Positions 10,861 to 22,937 of a stretch of DNA of 64,000 nt are shown piece after piece. The stretch lies in assembly GCA_017654935.2 (NCBI GenBank), contig CM065699.1:62501-126500 (forward strand), given 5' to 3'. The stretch's first letter is position 1, and each line of letters begins with the position of its first letter. Source of the stretch: Phymorhynchus buccinoides (Eukaryota; Mollusca; Gastropoda; Neogastropoda; Raphitomidae). A program made the translations under genes and the position numbers. The notes beneath the pieces are model-generated. The model saw only the letters and a program-made list of their open reading frames with translations. It was not told the origin of the DNA and ran no database searches.

Positions 10861-13800
10861 TGACACGAACCAGAAGGGTGTGCACAATGAAAATAAAGTA
10901 AACCCACTCTAGCTAACACCCCAACAACACAGACACAATGATTTCAAGTAGGCGTAAAAGCGAAGTGCAATTTATTTAAAATCAAACCAATAACTTTCCT
11001 TTCACACAATCAAACTGCCGAATAAACAAACCCCAGGCATTTAAAACAATAGATAAACAATGCCCCTTTACAAATATTACATACCACAATAATGTCCAAA
11101 TAATAATAAAATATAAACTCCACTTAATGACCCAATCCAAAATTAAATGTTGAAACAAAAGAATCTAAGAAAAGGAGACAACAGCTGAAAGCTTATCTAA
11201 TTTATTTCCTTTAAACTAAATTCCCTCCCTTTACCCCCTACAGCAAACTCGCTTACACGCAACTTCCGCTTAAGCGGTTTCAACTGTACTTTTAACCTAT
11301 TATATCAACAACAAAAATAGAACAGATGGTACAGGAATAGTTCAAGGCCAGATCACATGCAATGGTGCCAAACAAAACACCAAAACTATTGCAGTGACCC
11401 ACCTACCCAACTAAACCCCCACCAACCATTATACTTACAATTAACTGCACTTAGCAAAGAACAGATGGCTTGAGTATAGTTCAAGACCAGATCACACACA
11501 AAGGTGTTAAACAATAATGATCTGTATTTCCAACTAAAAACCCCACCAACTATTATAATTGCAACTGACTACATTTAGAAAAGAACAGATGGTTTGAGTA
11601 TAGTTCAAGACCAGATCAAACACAAAGGTGCTAAACAATAATGATCTGTCTTTCCAACTAAAACTCCCACCAACTGTTATAATTACAATTAAATCCTAAC
11701 TGAAAATTTCTCACTTCACCCAAAATGAATGAACCTAAAACAACCAGAAATGAGTGCTTAGCACTAGTAATTATTCATTCACCCCACAAGAGTGAACAAG
11801 TACCAATGCCCACAAAATACTACTAAGATCACACCCAAATGTACACAATAATAACTAAGCGCTGCAAATGGCTAACCCCACCTTTCATCATCAAAGCAAC
11901 AACCTCACTGGTAAACAACCACAACAAAATGAGGCGTGTTCAAGCAATGTTAATTCCAACTGGTTACAGTCCTTGCAGTGAAACGGCTACTTCGCCCCTC
12001 ACTGTTCAAGGGCGATAACCCACTAGTAAAATCCCCTCTACACAATTAATCTATTCATAAAATGTAGGGAAGTCACCCCACACACACTACCACTATGTCC
12101 CTTCACACCATGTCACAAATGTAGGGAAATTACCCCACACTATCGTTATATCCCTTCACGCCAAGTCACCGCTGTGGCGATAACTTAATAATGTTAGTGT
12201 AAACTAACAACTGGCACAAGCGCACTATGCCATTTAAAGCTTATTAATTCTTTAAAAAAACGTTCCGTGCGCCGCCACCTTGTTCACTCCACGTAACTGG
12301 TTTCTTCTTCTGGCTTCGCGACCCTTTCCAGGAACAGCAACAATATCTCAGGTCAGCTATACGCCTTAAATTTGAAGTCCTCCCCTTCCCAAAATGATGT
12401 CACTCCGCCTTCAGCCTCGCGGCCCTTTAACAGCTTAAGGACAGCTGAAGTCCCACAACTGAAAGCCTGTTTAAAACAAAAATAAAACTATTTTAACACT
12501 ATGTCCCTATTAAATGAATCTTCAAAATTTTCCTTTTATTTCCGCATAGCCGGATAACACTGTATCATTTACATAAAACCATCCCCGTATTACTCATTTC
12601 GCTTCGCTACACACGTAGGTGCCCTAATACACAGACGTGACCCAAAACAATCGGCCTGACAAACTTCTAGCTTGTCACCCCCCAATACTGAAAACACGAA
12701 GTGTCTCCAAACGACATGCACCCGAAATTCTCGTGCAGCACAATTTACGTGCTCACAAAACCAAAACCTATCTCTGGCTTCAGGCAAAACATAGCGGAGC
12801 AAAACCAATTGCATTAAAACAACCACCAGCTAAAATTTACCATTTAAAATCTCTAGGCCTATCTCTCTCCAGTTTCCTTCTCTCTTTCTACACATTGACA
12901 CTTTATTCTACTTTTAACTCTGAGCTAACAATGACCCAGCAACTTTGCCTATTCCAACAGGTTTAATTTGTTTAGGTATGGAACCGGGTGTGTAATAAAC
13001 CTCTGGCCTAGCTTGAAAAGTTATTAAATCACCTACCATTATGCCCATGTGAATGCGTGTAAGGGGAAAACTGAACTCATGGTTGGACTTGGCACATGAA
13101 TCAGCAACGAACAACACAACATAAAATCTTTACTTGGCCTACAACACATACCCCGCCCCCACATAAGGACATAAGGAAACCTACATTGATGACTCGGCTA
13201 TTGTTTTTTTAAACGAGTCGACTTATTCCATCCCACTAAATCTGTCCCCTGCCTACTTGTGGCGTTGTTTGTGGTGTCATGTGTTTACACATTCATTCAT
13301 TTAATTTAGAAATATTTAAGAATATTTTTACACATTCACACCTTAAATTTAACTATGCACATATCACATTGTAAACCTGAAAAATCGGTTCGGCAAACCG
13401 ACTACATTTACTCAACATTTTCTCCGCTAAACTGACAATTTCCCTAGACATGACTAGTAAGTTTTTTAACCAACCTTTGTCCCTAGGAAATGACTCCTGT
13501 CATAGGTTTTTTTTCCTATGCCTACTCTGACACCCTATTCCTATCACACCCTATCACCAAGACAGCTCACTACCGCCTCTGCTCTTTCCTGTGACAATTT
13601 TAAACTTAACCCCAAATCTTAACCGAATGCCGAAATAAACCAATTACACACCTAAAAGTCGGAGGAAAATGCAGCACGCTTGCGGCTTCCTGAAACCCTC
13701 TCAACCAGACTGCTAGGCTCCCTCAGTTGGACCACAGCAAAAAGGCCCTCTTCAGCTCAACACGACCCATCTTCTCGTCTGCTGGCCCCCAGTTCAGGCA

Positions 13801-13991
13801 GACAGCATGGTTTCTTCTTTTGAATCGATGCCGGTTATCGTGACCGTTCACCCCACAATATCGAATTTGGAGTGAACTACAGCTTCCTCTTGACTGGTTA
13901 GGAATGAAATATAATTTATATTTGGCACAGCTGGATACAAGAATCGAAAGCTTCCCTCTGCGCAACGAACAGTAAAATAAGCTGACAGAAC
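10861..13991 (-). mobile_element. Gypsy-like LTR, distal part (interrupted by LINEs)
   Basis: This is AT-rich non-coding sequence ending, on the minus strand, in GTGTCA next to the primer-binding site. Its segment 13283-13991 is about 95% identical by eye to 28112-28716 plus 30170-30242. The same LTR appears to resume at 26237 beyond the three stacked LINEs and to start TGTCACAGG at 26607, next to a G-rich polypurine tract. If so, the LTR would exceed 3 kb, unusually long, so further unrecognised insertions are possible. It contains short tandem duplications (11320-11700; 12060-12170). No convincing gene is present. Confidence 0.5.
11320..11700. repeat. Three ~120-140 bp tandem units inside the LTR
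   Basis: Units begin GAACAGATGG near 11321, 11460 and 11582. They share GTTCAAGRCCAGATCA and CCCACCAACYATTATA. Confidence 0.85.
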
Positions 13992-16032
13992 TGTACTGTA
14001 ATTTGGAATTTTACGTCCTCTCGACCTGGGAAGGCACATATGGGACATTTGTTAGTTGTAAATAAACAAAAGACGATACATGAACGTAAGAGGACGTATA
14101 CAAGAACAAGGACAAAACATAAAAAAGTATGGGAGAAGGATTCTAAAAGCGCAAGTTTTCGTGTGTAGTGAGGAATATCCTGTTAAGAATTATAAAATTA
14201 GTTGGTGGTATCTGAAGATGCCTGTTAAATAACTGTGTATGTATAAAATATTAAGATAAAATTCGTTTGTTATCTGGCCCGAGTACAACCCTCCCTGTTG
14301 TATTAAAATTTCAAGGCTACTGTGTTAAAAATTTAAATTTTTATATTTATTAATAAAAACCAATTTTGGCCGTTAAATATTTGTTTAAAATTATATTTAC
14401 AAATATATATTTGTTATTTACAGTAAATATGTATTTTATTTTTATATACAAAAGATGAAAACTATTTACATCTATTTTATTAAAAGTGCCGGGGGAGAGA
14501 ACTCCTACTACGGCAATATATGATCTAGAAAAAAGGCTTTATAATAAAAGAAAGGGGGATGTCTAATAGCTCAGCTGGGGTCTATAAAAGAGGAAGGGGT
14601 GGGAGGAAGGGGAATCCTGGAGGGCCTCAACACACCGAGTTGAGGCGGGCCAGCCGAGGGAGGTATACGCGAGCCATCCTCGCGTCAACAACCCGCGGCG
14701 GGCCCGCCCCATCAAGGGGGAGGTCATCTCACGGGCTTTGGGAGGAGGGAATGTGGAGGGGACAATTACCCGGGGGTCCTCCCCATACTGGGGGAGCCGC
14801 CCCCGCCGTCGGGGGACACACGAGACAAGCTCGCGTCCACCACCAACGACGGGCACACCTCCCCAAGAGGGGGGCCCCAACTTCGGGCAGAATTATTTTT
14901 TTAAATGATCCCAACTGAGTATTCTATTTACACACAAACGGATATATACATGTTTATTCGGCAAAAAGGGCACCATGATCTATATTATTTTATAATACTG
15001 TTAAAATATGTTTTAAAAGGGTTAACTATTAACCCGTTCCTAAAGTGGGGGGAGACAACCTCTATATCTTAATTAAAATATAATGATAAAAGTAAGTTAA
15101 AACAATTTTTTGTATATTAAAAGTTACTAATAAAAATATTGTATTTTACTTTATATGAATTTATATGGGTATAATTTGATATATTTGTCAATTAAAAAGA
15201 GATAGTACCGTACGCGCTCGCAGAAGACGGACTGTATCGCGGGGAGAGATCCCTGACCGGCAATAATTTATATGATAATTCATTATTGTTGTTAGAAATT
15301 TATATGTGAAATTAAGAAAAAGTTTCTTAATAATAGGTGACTAGCGACGGCGGTCACGCAGATTGTGTGTGTATGTTAATAATGTGCATGAATTCCCGAG
15401 GGGGGGTGGTTACAAAGACCCTCCCGCCCTCGTTGTCATGATGTTATTATAACTGAGATTAAAAATTAAATTATGTTATGGTTATGTTTTGGCATGGGAG
15501 CCCGAGCAGAATGTTTTATTATTTTTATAATATTAATGATAATAATAATAATAAAGATGATGGTGGAGGGGGTGGTTAGGGATTCTTACATGGGAGGGGC
15601 GGGGGGAGGGAGGGAGAGGGACCCCTCCTCCCCACCCCTCACAGAGGAAAGGCGTCGCTTTTGTGGTCCATGCACCAAAGTGTGGGGGGGCCACAACGCG
15701 GGGCGTCACGACTACCGTGACCCCCCCGGGGGGCGCCCCGAGCTCCCACTGACAAGGAGAAGGGCATTTAAAAAGAAGGTGGGCCCAAAAAGGGCCACTT
15801 CAGCCTAACCGGCACATATGTAAATAAAAAGGACGTACATAAATTGGAAAAGGGGACGGGAATTGTGAGTGAGCGCGCGGCCCGCCGCCCGGAGGGGCCC
15901 CACCCCCACCAGAAAAGGCTTAGTTATACTAAGTATTGTTTTAATTGATTATTTAAGTATATATAGGTAAAGGACTCCCTTCGGTTAGGGACGTTGACAC
16001 GGGTGCGACGCCAATAGGGGCGACCACCCGGA

Positions 16033-16081
16033 GGTGTCCCAGGCCGGCAAGAAATTGTAATTGTCGCAAGCCTGGGACACC
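16033..16081. repeat. Perfect 12-bp stem-loop in LINE 3' UTR
   Basis: GGTGTCCCAGGC (16033-16044) and its exact reverse complement GCCTGGGACACC (16070-16081) enclose a 25-nt loop. Confidence 0.85.
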
Positions 16082-16525
16082 CAGCCAAAATCTCCCCCCC
16101 TCTTCCCAAAAAGAAAGAGGAGGAGAGACGATGCTCTACAACTACCATAGACTCTGCGCACGGGCCGCACCCGGCGCCCTCCTCCGAAACCGGAGGGGAG
16201 AGGGGGCCGATCCGACAGGCGCACAGTGTCCCCTTTAAGGTTATGGAATGGAGAATATAAATAATAAAATTTTTAATTATTAAGCTTAGTCAGTCCACCG
16301 ACGAAAAATTTACTATGGAAAAGAAAAAAGATATTTAGGTCAGAATGGTCGCCATGAGTTCCGGCCCCCAATGAGGACGCGGACACAAAATGGCGGGTTC
16401 CAAACAGTTGTTTTTTATGTTTATTTCCGGCCCTCCAGGAAGATATCCAGAGCGAAAATGGCGGCCAGAAATAGTTATTAGGTCATGGTGTCTGCAGCAA
16501 ATGGCAGCCACAAAATTATGATGTT

Positions 16526-17929
16526 TTACATTTGGTCTTTAAAAAATGATTTTCGTATGGCTTCTGCAAACCATACCAGGGGGGACCATTCCTTTGTTCC
16601 ATGTGTTAATATTGATTTATATGTAAACAGTATGTTGGCTGTTTTTATTTTACCAAAGAATTGGTCAAAATCTTGTTGAATTTGTGTACATGGATTGAAG
16701 AGATGTTCTAAATCCAGTGTATTATTACATTTACAGATAAAGTTACTAAATTTACAATAAAATGAATTTGTTCTTAATCTAAAAATTAATTTTGAAATAT
16801 GGTGTGGGATAGAGAGGAAAAGTCCCCCCTGGACTATCTTGTGGTCCCATGAGTGGGCCTTTGTGTAACTCTCAAGTTCACTGGCCCACTCCTGGAGTAT
16901 TGATTTTTTTAGAAGAGACTTGATTTCGCCAATTGATAGGCCTAGATCGACGGGGGCGCCAGAAATATGTGAGGCGGCCCTCTTGGCCTCTCTGTCTGCC
17001 AGATCGTTTCCCCTAATGCCACAGTGGGAAGGGATCCATATTAAAGTAATTTTTGTCCCTTTCAAATGGAGGTGATGTATTAGTTTTTTAATTTCATTTT
17101 TAACTTCTAGACGGTTATGACTTTCTCCTTGCAAGGCAAAAATAGAAGAAAGTGAATCTGAGAAAATGGCAATTTGGAAGGGGGGGTTTGGTAAGTCGTT
17201 GATGTAAGAGAGGGCTTCTAAAATGGCCCAAAGCTCTGCTGAAAAAATGGAAATATTTGGATTTAGTTGAAAATTTTTGAAATTTTTTAGATTTGGTATT
17301 GCAAAAGCACATCCTATTTTATTTCTATTTAGTTTTGAACCATCTGTATAAATACAGAGTTGGTGTTGAAGATTATGGATTTTTTGTTTAGCAGCTACTG
17401 TTAATAAGTTAATTTGTTCATCTTTATTAAATTCATCATGTAATGAAGTGTCATAGTCTGGTGGGTCCCAATCCCACTGTGGCACAATATGTTTAGGATA
17501 GAACACAGTGTCATCAATTGACACTCCTGCATTTTCAAATAATTTTTCAACAAAATCATAGATGTTAATACATTTTTTAACAGATTTTTGTGATGTTGCG
17601 AAATACGGGTCTGAAAATTGGGTAAAAAGTTCTTCCTTTGTGAAGTTATTTGTGCTATATAGTCTGGTTAGAAAGGTAGCACAGTTGAATTTAATTAAAA
17701 GATGAATGGGGAGCCAGTCTATGTCTCTGTAAACTAAATAGTTTATTGCGAAGGACGGGAGGCCCAGGGCTGTTTTTAATGCTTTTAGTTCAATGGTTTG
17801 TAGTGCAGTTAAATTTGATTTGGTTAGATTGTAGAACGTTTCCATGCCGTAAGTTAAACGGCTACGGACCAGGGTCCTGACCAGATATATAAGAAATTTA
17901 GGGTCCTGCGCCCATTTTTGTCTGCTCAA
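16526..17929 (-). pseudogene. I-type LINE ORF2 C-terminal half (RT thumb, RNase H, zinc knuckle)
   Basis: An open frame of 467 codons starts in the RT thumb (QKWAQDPKFLIYLVRTLVRS) and runs through an intact-looking RNase H. Its catalytic residues lie in IYTDGSKLN, FSAELWAILEA, FSDSLSSIFAL and GNDLADREAK. A C-terminal CCHC-type cluster follows (CKCNNTLDLEHLFNPC). The first Met is internal. The element is 5'-truncated, so endonuclease and RT catalytic motifs are missing and it cannot be autonomous. Its closest relative in the window is ORF2 at 19063-22875, which shares the layout but is clearly diverged in sequence. Confidence 0.85.
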
Positions 17930-17960
17930 AACTTTTATCAGGTTCAGAAGCTGACAGAAC

Positions 17961-18588
17961 AGAGAGAGAGAGAAAAATAGAGATTTTACGCCCTCTGAGT
18001 CAAAAGACTATTTGAGGCATTTTAATTTATAAAGATCCTGGAAAAAAGGTGGATTTTAAGTTTTATAAGATGAAGTTTGAAAGAATAAGTTATTTGTTTT
18101 AACAGAGTTTATAAGGATTTTTATTTTAATAGCGCAAGCTGAAGAATATAAAATTTATGTTTGTAATAAAATATTTTGTTTTTAAAAGATATTTAGCTGT
18201 TTGCTTTTAAGTCTGGCAGATTGGAGGAGGTCTGATTAAAAAAACCCAGGGCTACAGTTAAAATTCATGCATTTTAGGCTCAACTGAGCTGTTTGATAAA
18301 AACAATCCGTGTTTGTGCTCGGGAAGAGCTTTATTATTAAAATTCTTGACAGGCATAAGCCTGTATACAAGCTGATATACAGTTTAAAAAACCTATAAAA
18401 AATTCTATATGTACATCACTTTTATATAAGACTATCCTATTAGGTTTTGGTCCCTTAGGACTCAATACAACTAATAGCTACCTAGAAGTTTTTAGCTATG
18501 AATTTATTTGGTTCAATGACAACTGTTGTCTTTTGTTCCTTAGATCAAAAGTTATTTGGCCAAAAGTTATTAATATTGATATGTAAAA
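17961..18588 (-). mobile_element. I-type LINE copy 2, 3' UTR only
   Basis: A 628-bp block between TGACAGAAC at 17952-17960 and TGACAGAAC at 18589-18597. Its minus-strand 3' end reads AGAGGGCGTAAAATCTC, then a CT-rich tail. It also shares the AGGGCTACAGTTAAAA motif seen in the 3' UTRs of copies 1, 3 and 4. It is severely 5'-truncated and has no coding sequence. Confidence 0.7.
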
Positions 18589-19062
18589 TGACAGAACTCG
18601 TTTTCTGTTTTTACGTCCTCTTTGACTTAAAAGCCCATATGGGACATTATTTCAAGATTTTTGTGTAAAAAAGAGAGAATCCTATAAATAAAATTTAAAG
18701 TTAAAAGTTAATGGGACGAGACTTAGAGAAATTTCTTATCGAGATGTTATTTTTATTTCGTCAATAAGTCTTAGTTTTATACTATGCCTCCAACAAAGTC
18801 AGTTAAGCGCTTGCTCCCTCCGGGTTAAAATTTCCAGGGCCACGGTTAAAAGATATTATTTAGATAAAAATCGAAAATAGGCCTTTAGTTTGTTAAAATA
18901 TTTACATAGTCTTTTTATTAATAAAATGATCCGATTTTGGATACCTACATAACATGGTTCCGTATCAGGATCCCTATATACATTGTTTTAAAAGAGGAGG
19001 ACCTGAGTCGGTCCTAAATTTACATTTTAAAATACTTATTTATAAAAACAGAGATAAAAGTT

Positions 19063-22000
19063 TTAAAAGAAATGTCCTAACTCGGATTGATGTAGGGTTT
19101 TTACAAATAAGATGAGGGTGGACCAATCTCTAGGTCCTTTATTTATTATGGTATTTTCGTTAAATGGGATATTGTCCGACTCGAGAATACTCTTGATGGT
19201 ACCGAACTGATTTTGATGTTTATCACAGTTAATTAGGTGTTTTAGTGAGAGATTTTCTCCACAGGTACAAAAAATAGTGATATATTTACAAAGGTAAGAT
19301 TGGGTTCGGAGTCGAAAAATTAAAGCTGATAGATAGTGTGGGACTTGTAAAAACAAGCCCCCTTTAACTACCTCGTTATCCCAGGAGTGTTTTTGGGCAT
19401 ACTTATGGAGTTCTAAAATCCATTCTTGTTTAATTGTTCTTTTAAGTACGTTTTTAATTTCGGAGATGGATAGTCCAATATCTTGTTTAAGACCTAGCTG
19501 ACCGTTAGCCGCTTTTTTGGCCGCCCAGTCGGCTCTGTCATTTCCTGAAATATCACTATGGGAAGGAATCCATGATAAAGTAACGTCAGTACCTTTCAGT
19601 TTTATTTGATGGATTATGTGTAGAATTTCTTGTATTATAGATTGGCGATTATTAGTTTTATTCTGGATGGCTTGAATTGAGGACAGGGAATCAGTTAGTA
19701 TGTAAGCGCTAATTAGTGATCTTGGTAACTCATTTAAAAATATACAGGCTTGTAAAATAGCCCAGAGTTCAGCGCTAAAAATGGAAATTTCCTTATTAAG
19801 TTGAAAGCTTTTAGTTATTTTTAATGATGGAATATAAAAAGCACAGCCTATTTGGTCGTTGGATAGTTTAGATCCATCTGTGTACACCAACAAGTGTTGT
19901 TGTAAGCCATGTATCTTTTCTTTGGCTTTTAAGGTTAACAGATGAGGGGCCTTGGCCTTACAGTGGATGCCATGTAGGTCCTTATCATAGTTTGGTTCTT
20001 CTAGTTCCCATTGTGGGACTTTCCATTTGGGGTTAATGTTAACCTGGTTTATTGATACTTCAGCTTTTTGGAATAAGGATTTAGTGAATTCATCAATGTG
20101 TTTAGTTCTATCATAAGTTCTTGGGGCTTTGTTTTTTAAAGACTCCCATTGCATACCCCATTCAGAGGTACCAAACAGTTTGTTAAATTCATTCTTAGAG
20201 TAAATATTAGATGCAGTAATTCTAGTTAATAGGTTTGCACATCTTAGTTTTATGATATGACGGAGTGGAATCCAGTCAATATCCCGATAGACCAAGTTAT
20301 TTACTGCCGATTTTGGTATGTCCAGGGCTGTTTTTAGGGCACTAGTTTCAATCTTTTCGAGTATGTTTAGTTGTATTTTTGTGGCTGTATAAAATGATTC
20401 ACATCCATACAGTAGTCTGCTCCTTACTAATGCTTGTACCAAATAAGTAAGCAGTTTAGGGTCCTGCGCCCATTTCTGAGTAGTTAGTTTTTTAATGATA
20501 TGTAGAGCAAAATAGGATTTTTTTGCTAAATGTTGTATGTGTTCGTTCCAGGATAAGTTTTCATTAAAAATAACTCCTAAAAATTTTACAGTTCTTGACT
20601 GTTTGAGTTCATCGTCATATATAAAAACCGATAGTTTAGTGTTTCTTGTTCTTGAGAACACTACAAATACACATTTGTTGGGGGCCAAGTAAAAGCCGTT
20701 TATAAACATGTAAAATGTAACAAGGTCAGTGTTTCTTTGATGTTTTTTAAGAGATTCTTTATAGTTTGTTTTCTTTTCTCTGTTATTAACTTTAGTCCAG
20801 ATTGCGACGTCATCTGCATACATTGATTGATCGCAATCTTTGAATGGAAGTTTATCTATATCATGAACCATAATGTTAAACAGGGCTGGCGCGATTATGC
20901 TGCCTTGAGGCACGCCCATATTTAAAAGGTGGGTAGCAGAAGTGGCTTGTCCCACTTTTACTTGAATAACCCTATCTGTTAAAAATTCTTTGATAAAATT
21001 GTACATATTGCCATGAATGCCTATTTTGTCTATTTTACATAATAATTTGTCGTGCCATACTGTGTCGTAGGCACCTTTGATGTCAAAGAATGTAGCAAAT
21101 AGTTTTTGTTTTTTAATCAAGGCTTTACGTACGTGAGAACTTAATTTTGCAGTTTGTTCTGCACAGCTACGATTTTTACGAAATCCAGCTTGGAATCTAG
21201 GAATGATATCGTTCTTCTCCAAGAAGTATTGTAGTCGATTGTTGGTGATTTTTTCAAAAAGTTTACCTATATGGGGGGTTAAAGATATAGGCCTATAACT
21301 TTTGGGATCTTTAGGTGATTTACTGGGTTTAAGAATTGGGACTATTTGTGCCTGTTTCCAGGCTTTAGGGATAATACCCTCTTCCCAGCATTTGGAGTAA
21401 AACTGATGAAGTGCTTGTAGGAAAGATTTAGGTAGTTGTCTCAGAATTCTATATGAGATTAAGTCTGGTCCTGTGGCTTTGTTAACATTACGGATAGAGT
21501 TTAGGGCGTTTATTAATTCAGAAATTGTGATAGGTGCATTTATGAAATCAGTATTGTCCATTGATTTATTAGGGGCAGTAGCTTTTTCTTTTCTACGTTT
21601 TTGTTCTGCCTTGGGGAGGTGTTGGGTTTGACCTACCCGAGCAAAAACGTGGCCTAGCATATCTGCTTTTTCTTTATTGTTTTTTGTTGTATGTCCATTT
21701 AATGTTAATGGGGTTTCCGGACGTTGATAATCATTATTGATTTGTTTGATCTTTTTCCACACTTTGCTGGTGTCTTTAAAGTTTATTTGTTCTGTTTCAC
21801 TAGTAAAATAGTCTCTTTTAGCTTTTTGAATTGTGTGATCACATTCTTTTTCAGATTGTTGTTTCTGTAATAAGTTAGGTTCTGATGGGCATTTGTAGCA
21901 CTGAAAGCAGGCTTTATTTTTACGTTTCACGTATTCTCTGCAGTCATCGTTCCACCATGGCTTATTATGTGTATCTCCTTTTGAGTTTGATGGGAATATA

Positions 22001-22875
22001 ATTGGGATGGCTATTTCGCTAGCTTTGTATATAGCAGTATGTATGTTATTATAATAAATTTCTATGTCATTATTTTGTAGTTTTTCAGTGTCTGTATTTA
22101 ATAAAGTGGTTTGGAACATGGTCCAGTTAGCTTTGTCATAGTTGAATTTAGGTTGTTTATTAGCTTCTATTGTGTCTGGTCTTTGATTTATTTTTACTGT
22201 GATGGGGCAGTGATCGGAACCCAAAGGGTCCGTATTCACCGTCCAACTATAGTTATTAAGCATTTCGGGGCTTACTAGAGTTAAGTCTATTGCTGTGGAT
22301 CTTTCTTTGATATGAGTTAGTAGGCGAGTTGTGCTGCCATCATTTAGTATTGAGAGTCTAGAGTTTAGTATTTCGTTATATAAGATGTTTCCTTCTGTAC
22401 TGTTTCTAATTTGAGTAGGGTCCCATGTTGGGTGATGAGTGTTGAAGTCGCCTACAATTATCCAAGATTCTTTATGGTTTAGAGAAGAAAGCCAATCTTT
22501 GTTAGCATTAGAGATGTCTGATGTGTAGCCCTTAGGGAGATACATATTAACTATGTTTGTTTGTTTTTGATGTAGTTTAATTTGAATCGAGTTACTATAT
22601 TGAATATGGGGAATATTTGGAACAGGGGATAAAATTTTAGTATATTTAATAGTTTGGTTAACATAAGTAAGTGTTTGAATTTTCCCATCGTGATTACTAG
22701 TCTCTGGGGGAAAGTAAAATCCTTCTATTTTGGGGATATCACGATTTTTAACGTTGGAAGATTGAATCAATATTACGTGGTATTGAAAAGTAGAAGTGGC
22801 TAGAAAATCAATGAGATAATCTAGATTTTTCTTAAGTGAACGCGCATTCCATTGTAATAGGTTAAGTCCTTTCAT
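19063..22875 (-). CDS. I-type LINE ORF2: endonuclease, reverse transcriptase, RNase H
   Basis: A single open frame of 1270 codons. The N-terminal APE-type endonuclease shows LLQWNARSL (6-14), GDFNTHHPTW (142-151) and GSDHCPI (219-225). RT shows FFDIKGAYDTVWH (596-608), MGVPQGSIIAPALFN (653-667) and catalytic YADD (686-689). RNase H shows YTDGSK (D1000), FSAELWAI (E1036), TDSLSS (D1062) and GNDRAD (from D1113). A CTC...H...C zinc knuckle lies at about 1203-1217. The protein would nick target DNA and copy the element RNA at the nick. One oddity: where these endonucleases have a metal-binding Glu in a QE motif, this protein has QS (residue 39). The start at 22875 fits the usual distance before WNARS. 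Having an RNase H places it in the I superfamily; the exact clade (I, Nimb or other) is not resolved. Confidence 0.93.
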   Translation of the reverse strand: MKGLNLLQWNARSLKKNLDYLIDFLATSTFQYHVILIQSSNVKNRDIPKIEGFYFPPETSNHDGKIQTLTYVNQTIKYTKILSPVPNIPHIQYSNSIQIKLHQKQTNIVNMYLPKGYTSDISNANKDWLSSLNHKESWIIVGDFNTHHPTWDPTQIRNSTEGNILYNEILNSRLSILNDGSTTRLLTHIKERSTAIDLTLVSPEMLNNYSWTVNTDPLGSDHCPITVKINQRPDTIEANKQPKFNYDKANWTMFQTTLLNTDTEKLQNNDIEIYYNNIHTAIYKASEIAIPIIFPSNSKGDTHNKPWWNDDCREYVKRKNKACFQCYKCPSEPNLLQKQQSEKECDHTIQKAKRDYFTSETEQINFKDTSKVWKKIKQINNDYQRPETPLTLNGHTTKNNKEKADMLGHVFARVGQTQHLPKAEQKRRKEKATAPNKSMDNTDFINAPITISELINALNSIRNVNKATGPDLISYRILRQLPKSFLQALHQFYSKCWEEGIIPKAWKQAQIVPILKPSKSPKDPKSYRPISLTPHIGKLFEKITNNRLQYFLEKNDIIPRFQAGFRKNRSCAEQTAKLSSHVRKALIKKQKLFATFFDIKGAYDTVWHDKLLCKIDKIGIHGNMYNFIKEFLTDRVIQVKVGQATSATHLLNMGVPQGSIIAPALFNIMVHDIDKLPFKDCDQSMYADDVAIWTKVNNREKKTNYKESLKKHQRNTDLVTFYMFINGFYLAPNKCVFVVFSRTRNTKLSVFIYDDELKQSRTVKFLGVIFNENLSWNEHIQHLAKKSYFALHIIKKLTTQKWAQDPKLLTYLVQALVRSRLLYGCESFYTATKIQLNILEKIETSALKTALDIPKSAVNNLVYRDIDWIPLRHIIKLRCANLLTRITASNIYSKNEFNKLFGTSEWGMQWESLKNKAPRTYDRTKHIDEFTKSLFQKAEVSINQVNINPKWKVPQWELEEPNYDKDLHGIHCKAKAPHLLTLKAKEKIHGLQQHLLVYTDGSKLSNDQIGCAFYIPSLKITKSFQLNKEISIFSAELWAILQACIFLNELPRSLISAYILTDSLSSIQAIQNKTNNRQSIIQEILHIIHQIKLKGTDVTLSWIPSHSDISGNDRADWAAKKAANGQLGLKQDIGLSISEIKNVLKRTIKQEWILELHKYAQKHSWDNEVVKGGLFLQVPHYLSALIFRLRTQSYLCKYITIFCTCGENLSLKHLINCDKHQNQFGTIKSILESDNIPFNENTIINKGPRDWSTLILFVKTLHQSELGHFF

Positions 22876-22937
22876 TGTATTGTCTTGTGGAGAGAGTTAT
22901 ATACAAATATGAGGTTAAAATATGGTTAAAAGTTTGT

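Larger units (their letters stand above)
13992..17947 (-). mobile_element. I-type LINE copy 1, 5'-truncated, 13-bp target duplication
   Basis: The element lies between two perfect copies of AAGCTGACAGAAC (13979-13991 and 17948-17960). On the minus strand it starts within RT (CTGAACCTGATAAAAG) and runs through RNase H (16526). It ends in a 2.5-kb 3' UTR whose terminus, GAGAGGACGTAAAA plus a short variable tail, is shared with copies 2 to 4. The 3' UTR has strongly GC-rich islands (14560-14880, 15590-15910, 16000-16210) in an AT-rich background. Confidence 0.8.
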
